NCBI GenBank assembly: GCA_015057405.1
Contig: SVEK01000026.1
Span: forward strand, 1 to 44,942
Direction: 5' to 3'
Length of the DNA stretch: 44,942 bases
Source: Lachnospiraceae bacterium
GTDB lineage: Bacteria; Bacillota; Clostridia; Lachnospirales; Lachnospiraceae
The position numbers and the translations under genes are program-made. This document shows, piece after piece, positions 16,723-24,307 of the stretch. How positions within the stretch are numbered: the first letter of the stretch is position 1; every line of letters starts with the position of its first letter. The notes beneath the pieces are model-generated. The model worked only from the letters and a program-made list of their open reading frames with translations, ran no database searches and was not told the DNA's origin.

Positions 16723-18570
16723 TTATAAAGTTATTTTCTTTGATGCACTATTCTGGCTGTTGCATCGTGTATCCGAATGAATTGCTTTAATTTTGTAATA
16801 GTATGTTTTTCCAATTTTTTTCTTTTTGTCAAGGTACTTATTAGTAGTCACTACTGCTATCTGTTTATAGCTCTTTTGTGTGCTTGTCTTTCTGTACACC
16901 TGATAAGAAACTGCTTTTGAATTCTTCTTCCACGATACAGAAATCTTAGCATATTTTGGTTTCTTCTTTTTTGTTTTTTTCGTCTTTTTATCGTCTGTCT
17001 TTTCTTTGTCAGCTTTCTTGGTCTTCTTTTTCTTTTTAACCTTATATTTGATTTTCTTGAGTTTTATATTAGACGGCTTAATAAGTCTTACGGTAAAACT
17101 TACATTTGATGAAATCCCACTGCTTGTCACTGCAGTAATTTTTGCAACACCTACAGAATTAGCCGTAACAGTACCGTCTGAAGCGACGCTAACCACCCCC
17201 GGGTTATCGCTAGACCAAGTAATAGAATCAGTCGTATCGGATGGAGTCACCTCATAAGACAATTTTACTTTATAACCCTTTTCAACTTTTGTCTCTACAG
17301 GTTTGATAAGACTAAGTGTTTCCGCCGGTTGCTTAACGTTAATGACTGCATAATCCATAAGTCCGCTGTCCGTATAAGCGCCTACAAGATATTTACCTGT
17401 AGCCAATGCAGTAAACTCACCGGTAATTCTGTTTATAGATATTCCCGCCGGGTTCAGACTTCTCCATTGGATTATATTATTAAACCCATCAAGTGAATTA
17501 TTATCTTTGTGTTTTGTAAGGACTGCACTCAGTTTTCCGGTATTGCCTTTTTCTACAACAGTATAATGCTTATCAATCCTAATATACGGGTCAGCCATCT
17601 GTTGTATTATCTTCGTGTGGTCCATACGTACACTTTTTATCAAACCGTACTTATCATATTCACTATGGGGAATATATCCGTTATCTATCGGACTCTCTCC
17701 AAATATAGTATTATAAATAGTATACGCAGCCAAATAGCTTCCTTTAACCGAAGGATGAAGCATATCTGTTTTGTATAATTCAATTGTAGGATTACTAAGT
17801 CTCAATCTCATGCAATTCAGTCCGTAATCCGCAACAAGTCCGCCATACTGAGCTGCTATCTGGTAATTAACCTGTGCTACCATATCCGTAATCTGATAAT
17901 TAGTAAGATACACAAGTTTATTATTAATATTAAAATAATCACCGGTTTTATCTGAATGCGGAACATACATCACAAGCTTGGCTCCGGCTTTTTCTATTTC
18001 AGGATACAATGTCTTTACGGCAGATTCCGTATTCTTTTTATTATCTATTATTTTCTGTCTGTTTTCCTGAAGTACTACGTAGTCCCATTGTTGTTTCTTC
18101 AGAGCATCGTACACAAGATAACCATATCCGTCAGAAGGATTGGCAAACTTAGTCAAAGTATACCCGTTAACTGAAATGTTCAAAATCTCACATTCATATC
18201 CGTCACTTTCTGCCATTCCCTGAACCATATACGGCATATTATTATAAGCAGTATGACTGTTACCTACAAACAGAATCTTTACCACTTTTTTCTTCGGAAC
18301 CGGCGTTTCTGTCGGTCGTGCAGATGGTTTCACCGTTGGCTTCGTTGTGGGTTTCTCTGTTGAATCCACAAAGGGAATATCAGTACTTTCAGGTGACGGC
18401 GTTTTTGAAGGGTCAACTGTTACTACAGGTGTAGTCTCCGGTGTAGAAGTATTGACAGGCTGTACACTACTCTCTGCGAATACCACCTGTCTTTTCATAC
18501 CCCCGGTATTAATCCCAAAGAAACATATTAACAATATAAGAATTATTAACAATCTTCTTACGTATTTCAT
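16723..18570 (-). CDS. Secreted SGNH-hydrolase (DUF4886-type) with Ig-like and basic FN3-like modules
   Basis: Protein of 615 residues. An N-terminal signal segment (RRLLIILILLICFFGI) is followed by a Thr/Pro/Ser/Lys linker to about residue 95. The catalytic domain starts with KILFVGNSHTAYNNMP, where S105 is the expected nucleophile; D269 and H272 in DMLHPS complete the SGNH pattern. This family is related to GDSL esterases and acetyl-xylan-type deacetylases. After residue 350 there is an Ig-like BIG2 domain (ITWSSDNPGVVSV ... AKITAVTSSG), then a very Lys-rich stretch and an FN3-like basic module ending KTYYYKIKAIHSDTRC. The basic module resembles those ending the GH2 and GH59 proteins. Likely removes acyl groups from surface or dietary glycans; substrate unknown. 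AAGGAG precedes the start. Confidence 0.87.
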   Translation of the reverse strand: MKYVRRLLIILILLICFFGINTGGMKRQVVFAESSVQPVNTSTPETTPVVTVDPSKTPSPESTDIPFVDSTEKPTTKPTVKPSARPTETPVPKKKVVKILFVGNSHTAYNNMPYMVQGMAESDGYECEILNISVNGYTLTKFANPSDGYGYLVYDALKKQQWDYVVLQENRQKIIDNKKNTESAVKTLYPEIEKAGAKLVMYVPHSDKTGDYFNINNKLVYLTNYQITDMVAQVNYQIAAQYGGLVADYGLNCMRLRLSNPTIELYKTDMLHPSVKGSYLAAYTIYNTIFGESPIDNGYIPHSEYDKYGLIKSVRMDHTKIIQQMADPYIRIDKHYTVVEKGNTGKLSAVLTKHKDNNSLDGFNNIIQWRSLNPAGISINRITGEFTALATGKYLVGAYTDSGLMDYAVINVKQPAETLSLIKPVETKVEKGYKVKLSYEVTPSDTTDSITWSSDNPGVVSVASDGTVTANSVGVAKITAVTSSGISSNVSFTVRLIKPSNIKLKKIKYKVKKKKKTKKADKEKTDDKKTKKTKKKKPKYAKISVSWKKNSKAVSYQVYRKTSTQKSYKQIAVVTTNKYLDKKKKIGKTYYYKIKAIHSDTRCNSQNSASKKITL

Positions 18571-18595
18571 TACAAATTAAACTCCTTAAATAGTA

Positions 18596-19003
18596 CTAAA
18601 TGCAGGTATATATCTTAACATAAAATAACACAAAATTGTCATGGTAATTATCACCAATCAATCTCAGAAAAAATGCCGCAATTCTTTCATCAAGCCCGGT
18701 TTCCTCCCAGGATACCGTCAGAATGGACGCACCAAGTAAAAGTAAAATCGTTTCTGAGGCATAATTGGAAATTACAATGGACATATCACACATTGGTACA
18801 AGTGCATTAACCGCTATAGGTAAAAAAGCCGTTACTGCGTAATCAACCGGAGCAGTAACCCACCAAAAAGCCATCCATGCCACTGTACCAATTGCTGCCC
18901 TGCTTTCATATGCCGGGAAAACTGATTCCGGTATAACAAAACTACAGAGAACCCATAACAATGGTCCAATCAATAATAATATAATTCTTTTTCTGTTATT
19001 CAT
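18596..19003 (-). pseudogene. Truncated SLC13/DASS-type anion transporter
   Basis: The 135-residue frame begins MNNRKRIILLLIGPLLWVLC with AAGGTGA upstream and matches the N-terminus of SLC13-family divalent anion:sodium symporters (WMAFWWVTAPVDYAVTAFLP and LLLLGASILTVSWEETGLD). Family members have about 450-500 residues and some 11 helices; here the frame stops after about four, with an unrelated tail (YVKIYTCI). No downstream continuation exists because the SGNH gene starts 26 bases later. It is most likely the remnant of a deletion. A role as a functional small protein is unlikely. Confidence 0.7.
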
Positions 19004-19082
19004 AATGTTCACCTTTTCCCATTGTTTTTCCATATATTCCGGTCAAAACTACGCAGAAATATATCTTTATCACAACTAACAA

Positions 19083-19110
19083 AATCGGGCAGGATAGCTT
19101 CTGCCCGATT
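19083..19110 (-). terminator. Rho-independent terminator of the acylation operon
   Basis: Perfect 10-base arms AATCGGGCAG and CTGCCCGATT with an 8-base loop; on the minus strand followed by TTTGTTAGTT. It lies just after the ligase gene stop at 19144. Confidence 0.88.
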
Positions 19111-19143
19111 ATTTATGCACAATTACTACCATAGCAGCGAATC

Positions 19144-20634
19144 TTACATATTTCGAAGTTCTCTTTTAATAATTTTTCCGTTAAAAGTCCTTGGCAGTGC
19201 ATCTATTACCTGAAATACTTTTGGCACTCTGATAGATTCGAGTTTTTCAACCATAAATTTTGAAAGTGCTGTCTGATCAAATTCATATCCTTCATTAATT
19301 ACAACAAACAACTTAGGTGCCTCCCCTGTTATCTCGTCAGGAATCGGAATACATGCACTTTCCTTTATCATCTCATGCATATTAGCAACTTCCTCAATCT
19401 CAGCCGGCGCTATCTTTATACCACCCATATTAATAACGTCACCTTTTCTGCCAAGCAGATATACAAAACCGTCGCTACCCATATATCCCATGTCATTGGT
19501 ATATATTATACCTTTATCGTCAAGCACTTCGGCAGTAATATCCGGTTCCTTAAAATACCCCGGCATATTCATAGGTCCTGAAAAAGCCATAAAACCCGGA
19601 TTGTCTGCAGTAGCAGCAACTTCATTTCTATCATCATCAACAAATAGAATTTTTACATTAACATTAGGCTGACCCACACTGCCAACCTTATCACTATATT
19701 TACTAAAATCAAGTGTGATTGTACATCCTGACTCTGTAGCCCCGTATATATTTAAGAGTTTAGATTTTGGGAACATCTTCTTAAGTGTCTCTTTGCTGGC
19801 CTCAGAAACAGGAGCAGACCCTTGCTGTATGTAATGAATCTGGTCCTTAAATTCACCAAATCTTTCCTTACCAAACTTAAGCACCTGTTCAAGTATGGCC
19901 GGTGCAAATGTTATTGCAGTTACTTTATATCTTTCCATCAGTTTAAAGAAATCCTCAATAAATTTAACACCATCAATTATAATAACCGTTCCACCCTTGT
20001 AGAATACTGAATAAGTTCTACGAAGTGCCATGGAGTGATTAAGCGGGGCAGTAACCAATTCTACATCTGTAGAAGTTATTCCGATACTCTCACTGACATT
20101 CTGGGCAATTGCTATATTATTACGGCAAACAATTTCAATTCCCTTTGATTTTCCTGTTGTTCCTGTGGTAAACAAAATCTCTGAAAGCTGCTCTGAACCA
20201 GGCAGTTCATATCCTGCATCGTAATTATCATCTTTTGCTTCCACGGCCTCTTTAAACATAGTCTTAAGAATAATATTAACTGTGTTTTCATTCTTAAGTC
20301 CCTTATTATCAAGAAAATACGACGTTTCAACAAAATTCATAATCTCGAGAATACGGTCTTCTTTAACCGCCTTTTCTAACGGACAGGCAACGGCTCCAAG
20401 AAGTTGAATCGAAAACAAAGAAAACAAGTACTCAACTTTGGACACACCTTTAAATACAACGATATCACCTTTCTTAACACCACTATTTTTAAGGTAATCC
20501 GCACCATAATTTATCATTGTCCAAAACTGCCTATAAGTCGCTTCATTTTTTTTGTCTCCTACACACAACTTATCAGGTGTTGTCTCAGAGTAATACTTAA
20601 TTGCTTCCAATATAGAATTAAAACTGCCACTCAT
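19144..20634 (-). CDS. Adenylate-forming acyl ligase (class I) of a Dlt-like operon
   Basis: Protein of 496 residues of the AMP-binding (acyl-CoA synthetase/NRPS A-domain) superfamily. Motifs in order: FTTGTTGKSKG (P-loop-like A3, near residue 155-165), TAPLNHSMALRR, NIYGATESG (A5), YTNDMGYMGSDGFVYLLGR (A7/A8), INMGGIKIAPAEIEEV and the catalytic Lys in PRTFNGKIIKREL. It should adenylate a carboxylic acid and load it onto the carrier protein encoded in the same operon. In classic dlt operons this place is taken by the D-alanine ligase DltA, but the PLNH and A8 signatures look more like acyl-CoA/fatty-acid ligases, so the acid may differ. It starts only nine bases after the MBOAT gene, with AGGAGG overlapping its stop. 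Substrate is unknown. Confidence 0.88.
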   Translation of the reverse strand: MSGSFNSILEAIKYYSETTPDKLCVGDKKNEATYRQFWTMINYGADYLKNSGVKKGDIVVFKGVSKVEYLFSLFSIQLLGAVACPLEKAVKEDRILEIMNFVETSYFLDNKGLKNENTVNIILKTMFKEAVEAKDDNYDAGYELPGSEQLSEILFTTGTTGKSKGIEIVCRNNIAIAQNVSESIGITSTDVELVTAPLNHSMALRRTYSVFYKGGTVIIIDGVKFIEDFFKLMERYKVTAITFAPAILEQVLKFGKERFGEFKDQIHYIQQGSAPVSEASKETLKKMFPKSKLLNIYGATESGCTITLDFSKYSDKVGSVGQPNVNVKILFVDDDRNEVAATADNPGFMAFSGPMNMPGYFKEPDITAEVLDDKGIIYTNDMGYMGSDGFVYLLGRKGDVINMGGIKIAPAEIEEVANMHEMIKESACIPIPDEITGEAPKLFVVINEGYEFDQTALSKFMVEKLESIRVPKVFQVIDALPRTFNGKIIKRELRNM

Positions 20635-20643
20635 ATAAACCTC

Positions 20644-22254
20644 CTAAAATCTTCCATAGAAAAATGCACCTGCATCATATCCTGTACCATACATACCAAA
20701 TACCAGTATTCCTACTATAACTCCAAGATACAGCAACCATCTGAATATAAGGTTTTGTTTTGCAATAACATCTCTTATTGTCAAACCATCTTTGTCAAAA
20801 TGCTCCTGAAGCATACTTACGACCCACACAAGTGCCACAAGTACCATCGCAAGATTAAAATCATGTCTGTCAAGTCCAAAGGAATACAAACTGTCATCCC
20901 ATAATGTATGCATTCCAAAATGCTTGAAATCAAACATTCGTTTAAGCATCATTACAAATTCACTAAATCCTACCGCTGATACAAAGAATATTCGACCTAT
21001 CGTTGAAAGCATAAATGTTCTTATCATTCTAAACAGGTTAAAACTGAAACATTCCGTATTAATATGTAATTTCTTACACATATTCTGAATAGGAATTTCA
21101 AATAAAGCGCTCAATATTATCAAAATACCATGGTATATACCCCACATAACATAGCATGCAGCAGCACCATGCCATACACCGGTAACAATCCACACACACG
21201 CTGCAGGTACTACAGCAGAAAACGCTCTTGAAGCCTGATTTCCCCATTTTTTTCTTGTAAATTTATTAATCGCCTTACAAAGTCCTGACATTGAAACAGG
21301 ATACAACAGATAATCCTTAAACCATGCTCCAAGTGTAATATGCCATCTTCTCCAGAACTCAGGCATATTTTTGGAGAAAAACGGATGCCAGAAGTTTTTC
21401 TCAAGTTCAATACCAAATATCTGAGATACACCTCTTGCAATATCCATACAGCCAAGCCAGTCAAGGTACATCTGAATTGAGAATAACGACAATCCAAGCA
21501 ATAACGGGAATCCGGTTAACTGCTGCCATTTGTCAAACACCTGACCGGTAAATACCGCAAGTCTGTCAGCAATAACCATCTTTTCAAAGTAACCCCACAA
21601 AATAAGCTGGGCGCCTTTTGTTACCCTGTCATAGTCAAAAGAATGATTTTGTGAAAACTGCTCAGAAAGTTTATTGTATCTTCCTATAGGTCCCTGAATA
21701 ATATGCGGGAAATAAACTGCAAACAATCCCAACTTAAAAATATTTTTTTCAGGCGCGTATCTCTTCCAATATACATCAAGCACATATCCTACAACCATGA
21801 ATGTATAGAACGAAATACCCAATGGCAATACAAAATTCATCTCTTTGTGCCAGTCCACGCCAAATTGTGCAAGAATCTTTGACACACCTGAAAATGCAAA
21901 GTCAGTATATTTGATTACTGACAGCAACCCAAGATTAATTAACAAATCAAGCAAAAGCCATCTTTTTCTTGCGGAAGCATACTTTTTCTTAATAATCTTT
22001 TTCTGCTCTTTTTCGATACCTTCTGCACTTACAGCACTTTTTTCTGCATCATGCAGGTATCCCAAACGTCTTGCAATCAGATACGTAAAAATAACTGATG
22101 CAATTACAAACACAATATACTTTGGCCCGGAACATACATAAAATGCAACACTGGCCAGTAACAACAGTACCCACTGATGCTTTCTGAATACTGTGAAGTA
22201 CATAAAAATCACGCCAAACAAAAAGGGCAAAAAGAGTAATGATGTAAAATTCAT
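20644..22254 (-). CDS. MBOAT-family membrane O-acyltransferase (AlgI/DltB-like)
   Basis: Protein of 536 residues with about ten or more membrane helices. Typical AlgI/DltB landmarks: LGISFYTFMVVGYVLDVYW, YFPHIIQGPIGRY, the FWRRWHITLGAWFKDYLLYP segment, and the catalytic His in GVWHGAA (H362). The family moves acyl groups from a cytoplasmic carrier across the membrane to an extracellular acceptor; DltB does so for D-alanine. Here the donor is presumably the acyl-carrier protein loaded by the neighbouring ligase, and the DltD-like protein upstream would be the outer partner. It is separated from that gene by only six bases and has AAAGGA at its start. An acidic/basic loop with QKKIIKKKYASARKRW may face the cytosol. 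Confidence 0.92.
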   Translation of the reverse strand: MNFTSLLFLPFLFGVIFMYFTVFRKHQWVLLLLASVAFYVCSGPKYIVFVIASVIFTYLIARRLGYLHDAEKSAVSAEGIEKEQKKIIKKKYASARKRWLLLDLLINLGLLSVIKYTDFAFSGVSKILAQFGVDWHKEMNFVLPLGISFYTFMVVGYVLDVYWKRYAPEKNIFKLGLFAVYFPHIIQGPIGRYNKLSEQFSQNHSFDYDRVTKGAQLILWGYFEKMVIADRLAVFTGQVFDKWQQLTGFPLLLGLSLFSIQMYLDWLGCMDIARGVSQIFGIELEKNFWHPFFSKNMPEFWRRWHITLGAWFKDYLLYPVSMSGLCKAINKFTRKKWGNQASRAFSAVVPAACVWIVTGVWHGAAACYVMWGIYHGILIILSALFEIPIQNMCKKLHINTECFSFNLFRMIRTFMLSTIGRIFFVSAVGFSEFVMMLKRMFDFKHFGMHTLWDDSLYSFGLDRHDFNLAMVLVALVWVVSMLQEHFDKDGLTIRDVIAKQNLIFRWLLYLGVIVGILVFGMYGTGYDAGAFFYGRF

Positions 22255-22260
22255 TTTCCT

Positions 22261-23841
22261 TTATAACTCCTTTCTGTCAATCATAAGCCAAACATCACTA
22301 TTATAAATGTAAGCGGTGTCAGCAATTTCATGCAGCTTGTTATCATAAACAATAACATTTAGTGCGCCTTCATTGATTAAAACCTGTTTATTGTTGTTAA
22401 TTCTTACGGCACAACACTTGTCCGCAGCAGTAATAGCATAATCTGTTCCATCCCTAAATGAACCACCTATATAAGAAGACTTTGTACGTTCTTCATCCTG
22501 CTTGTCGGCTTTTGATTCTATCTCACCATTAATATTGGCAACCGCTACATTAACACCATCTTCTGTCTCCTTAAATGCATCTTTCTTTACGCCGAGTTTC
22601 AAAAAGACATCCTTTTGCTCATCGGACATGTTTTCAAGATCAATGGTATTAGAACCGGCTACAACAAGAATATCATAATCTTCATTATCAAGAAGCTCTG
22701 CATACTCATAAAAATCATACTCAAAACTAAGATTGGCATTTCTCATTGTGTCATGATAATCATCAAGCTCACTTTCAATCACTTCTTTAACGTCTGAATC
22801 ACTTTCACGGTAATCCGTGACATCGTAGTTCGCACTAATATAATCACCAACATACTTTGTTATCTTTTGTGCACCGCTTATGTTGGTATGAATCGTATCA
22901 GCTTCATCTGTAAGCAAATCAAAACCAATCTCTTCATGCATCTCTTTGAGATTAAAATCTATAAACTCAATATCATACTTTTCTGCAAGCATCTTAATAT
23001 AGTTATGTTGTTTTTCATTCCACGTTACGTCAGGAGTTTTTATAAACAGAAGCGGAATTCCCTGTTCCTTCGCATATTCTATAAATGTAATATCATACTC
23101 TGCAATAGACTCATGAACATCCTCGACCTCATCTGTTTTAATCACAAGACCATCGTACTTACCCTTTTCATCCTTTTTTTCATCATAATTCTTGTTATTC
23201 TGAAATTCAGTTGTAAGGGTAGCAAAACCACGGGTATTAGTCCTGTTATTATCACCAAACAGAAAATCATAATCATCATATTCAAGAGAAGACCATCTGC
23301 TGTGGTACACATCAAGCGGAAATAAATAATCCCAATAAAACGGTAACAGTTTTTTCTTTAAACCGAACTTAGACTCGTCCTCAAGACTATTGTGATACTC
23401 TTTTGCATACTGAAGCTTATTAAGATTGTCCTTCATATAGTCAAAAGATCTTCTTGCCTTAACATCTTCCTTAAGACCTTTTCTTGCCATTGCTTTTACT
23501 TCAACAACAGCCAATTTAAGATCTTGAGATTTAACAACTTCTCTAAGCCAGAAATATGTTGCCTGTATAGGTTGAGACATAATTCCAAGATTAAATGAAG
23601 ATATCCCCTGTTCCTCATATAACTGTAGGGGATCCATAGATGCCGCCATCTGGCTGGTACCTAACAATGCTACCTCAATACTGTCCTCATCCAAGTCATA
23701 GAAGCTATTGATTGTCTTAGTGAATTTCCATCTGTTTTCCAAAAATTTTGGTTTAAACAAATCAGTCAGAAAATTGACCATCAAAACCACAACTAAGCAA
23801 AAACATATAGCTTTAACGACCTTTTTTGCCTTAGCTTTCAT
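22261..23841 (-). CDS. DltD-like SGNH protein of the acylation operon
   Basis: Protein of 526 residues counted from ATG at 23841 (GGAGG five bases upstream). One N-terminal membrane anchor (VVKAICFCLVVVLMVNFL) leaves the body outside the cell. The SGNH-type nucleophile block is LLGTSQMAASMDP and the acid/base block is DTIHTNISGAQKI, as in DltD and AlgJ/AlgX-like partners of MBOAT enzymes. The C-terminal 150 residues (from about 375) contain GTDYAITAADKCCAVRI followed by GALNVIVYD, which resembles an ILEI/PANDER-like beta fold; this part is unusual for DltD. It lies between the acyl-carrier gene and the MBOAT gene. Its likely job is final transfer of the acyl group to a wall polymer, or its hydrolysis. 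Confidence 0.8.
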   Translation of the reverse strand: MKAKAKKVVKAICFCLVVVLMVNFLTDLFKPKFLENRWKFTKTINSFYDLDEDSIEVALLGTSQMAASMDPLQLYEEQGISSFNLGIMSQPIQATYFWLREVVKSQDLKLAVVEVKAMARKGLKEDVKARRSFDYMKDNLNKLQYAKEYHNSLEDESKFGLKKKLLPFYWDYLFPLDVYHSRWSSLEYDDYDFLFGDNNRTNTRGFATLTTEFQNNKNYDEKKDEKGKYDGLVIKTDEVEDVHESIAEYDITFIEYAKEQGIPLLFIKTPDVTWNEKQHNYIKMLAEKYDIEFIDFNLKEMHEEIGFDLLTDEADTIHTNISGAQKITKYVGDYISANYDVTDYRESDSDVKEVIESELDDYHDTMRNANLSFEYDFYEYAELLDNEDYDILVVAGSNTIDLENMSDEQKDVFLKLGVKKDAFKETEDGVNVAVANINGEIESKADKQDEERTKSSYIGGSFRDGTDYAITAADKCCAVRINNNKQVLINEGALNVIVYDNKLHEIADTAYIYNSDVWLMIDRKEL

Positions 23842-23901
23842 GATTCCTCCATATATTTTCCTGTAAATAATCAAAGACCTGTCTGCGAGTTTGGCAAATA
23901 A

Positions 23902-23934
23902 TTTTGACTGACCTGAAAGACAGTTCAGCCAAAA
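23902..23934 (-). promoter_or_regulatory. Strong hairpin between acyl-carrier and DltD-like genes
   Basis: Fourteen-base arms (23902-23915 and 23921-23934) pair with one wobble and one mismatch around a five-base loop. No long T tract follows on the minus strand. It may reduce transcription or protect mRNA so that more carrier protein than membrane enzyme is made. Confidence 0.5.
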
Positions 23935-23990
23935 CTATCATACCGTCCCGTAGAATTCACACCGGATAAACATTTTTCTTAAAGTGAATA

Positions 23991-24212
23991 TTATGCAAGT
24001 CTCTCAATCATCTGCGCAAGTGTATCTACATTTTCAAAGTTTTCTTCGTTCTTCTCTTCCATAGTAATCTCAATATCGAATTCATCTTCCAATTCGGCAA
24101 TCAATGCAATAATATCCATTGAATCCAAATCTTCTGCGATGTTCAAATCCGGATCATCAAGATCAATAGTATCATTCACACTCAAAATTACATTTTTAAT
24201 TCTTTCTTCCAT
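23991..24212 (-). CDS. Acyl carrier protein of the acylation operon
   Basis: Acidic protein of 73 residues with the carrier-protein four-helix pattern. The phosphopantetheine attachment Ser is S31 in DLDSMDIIALIAELEDEFDI; the following helix II is typical. It is smaller and more acidic than fatty-acid ACP but close to the DltC size class. It stands first in an operon with DltD-like, MBOAT and ligase genes, so it shuttles the activated acyl unit between ligase and membrane transferase. It has its own promoter just upstream and an AAAGGAG ribosome site. A phosphopantetheinyl transferase must act on it from elsewhere. Confidence 0.92.
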   Translation of the reverse strand: MEERIKNVILSVNDTIDLDDPDLNIAEDLDSMDIIALIAELEDEFDIEITMEEKNEENFENVDTLAQMIERLA

Positions 24213-24250
24213 AATAGTAAACTCCTTTATAAATATAAATTATCTTTGCG

Positions 24251-24279
24251 ATTGTAACATAAAAAAATGAACTATGCAA
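24251..24279 (-). promoter_or_regulatory. Sigma-A promoter of the acylation operon
   Basis: TTGCAT (24279-24274), 17-base spacer, TACAAT (24256-24251) on the minus strand, about 40 bases before the carrier-protein start. Confidence 0.82.
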
Positions 24280-24307
24280 CACTTCTTACCACTACATTAT
24301 TAACGAA

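Noticed and set aside
19144..20634. Calling the ligase DltA
   Set aside because: The operon context fits, but its motifs resemble general acyl ligases; D-alanine specificity cannot be supported by eye.
22867..23325. A 152-codon frame on plus opposite the DltD-like gene
   Set aside because: Low-complexity Ile/Phe-rich translation typical of antisense AT-rich DNA.
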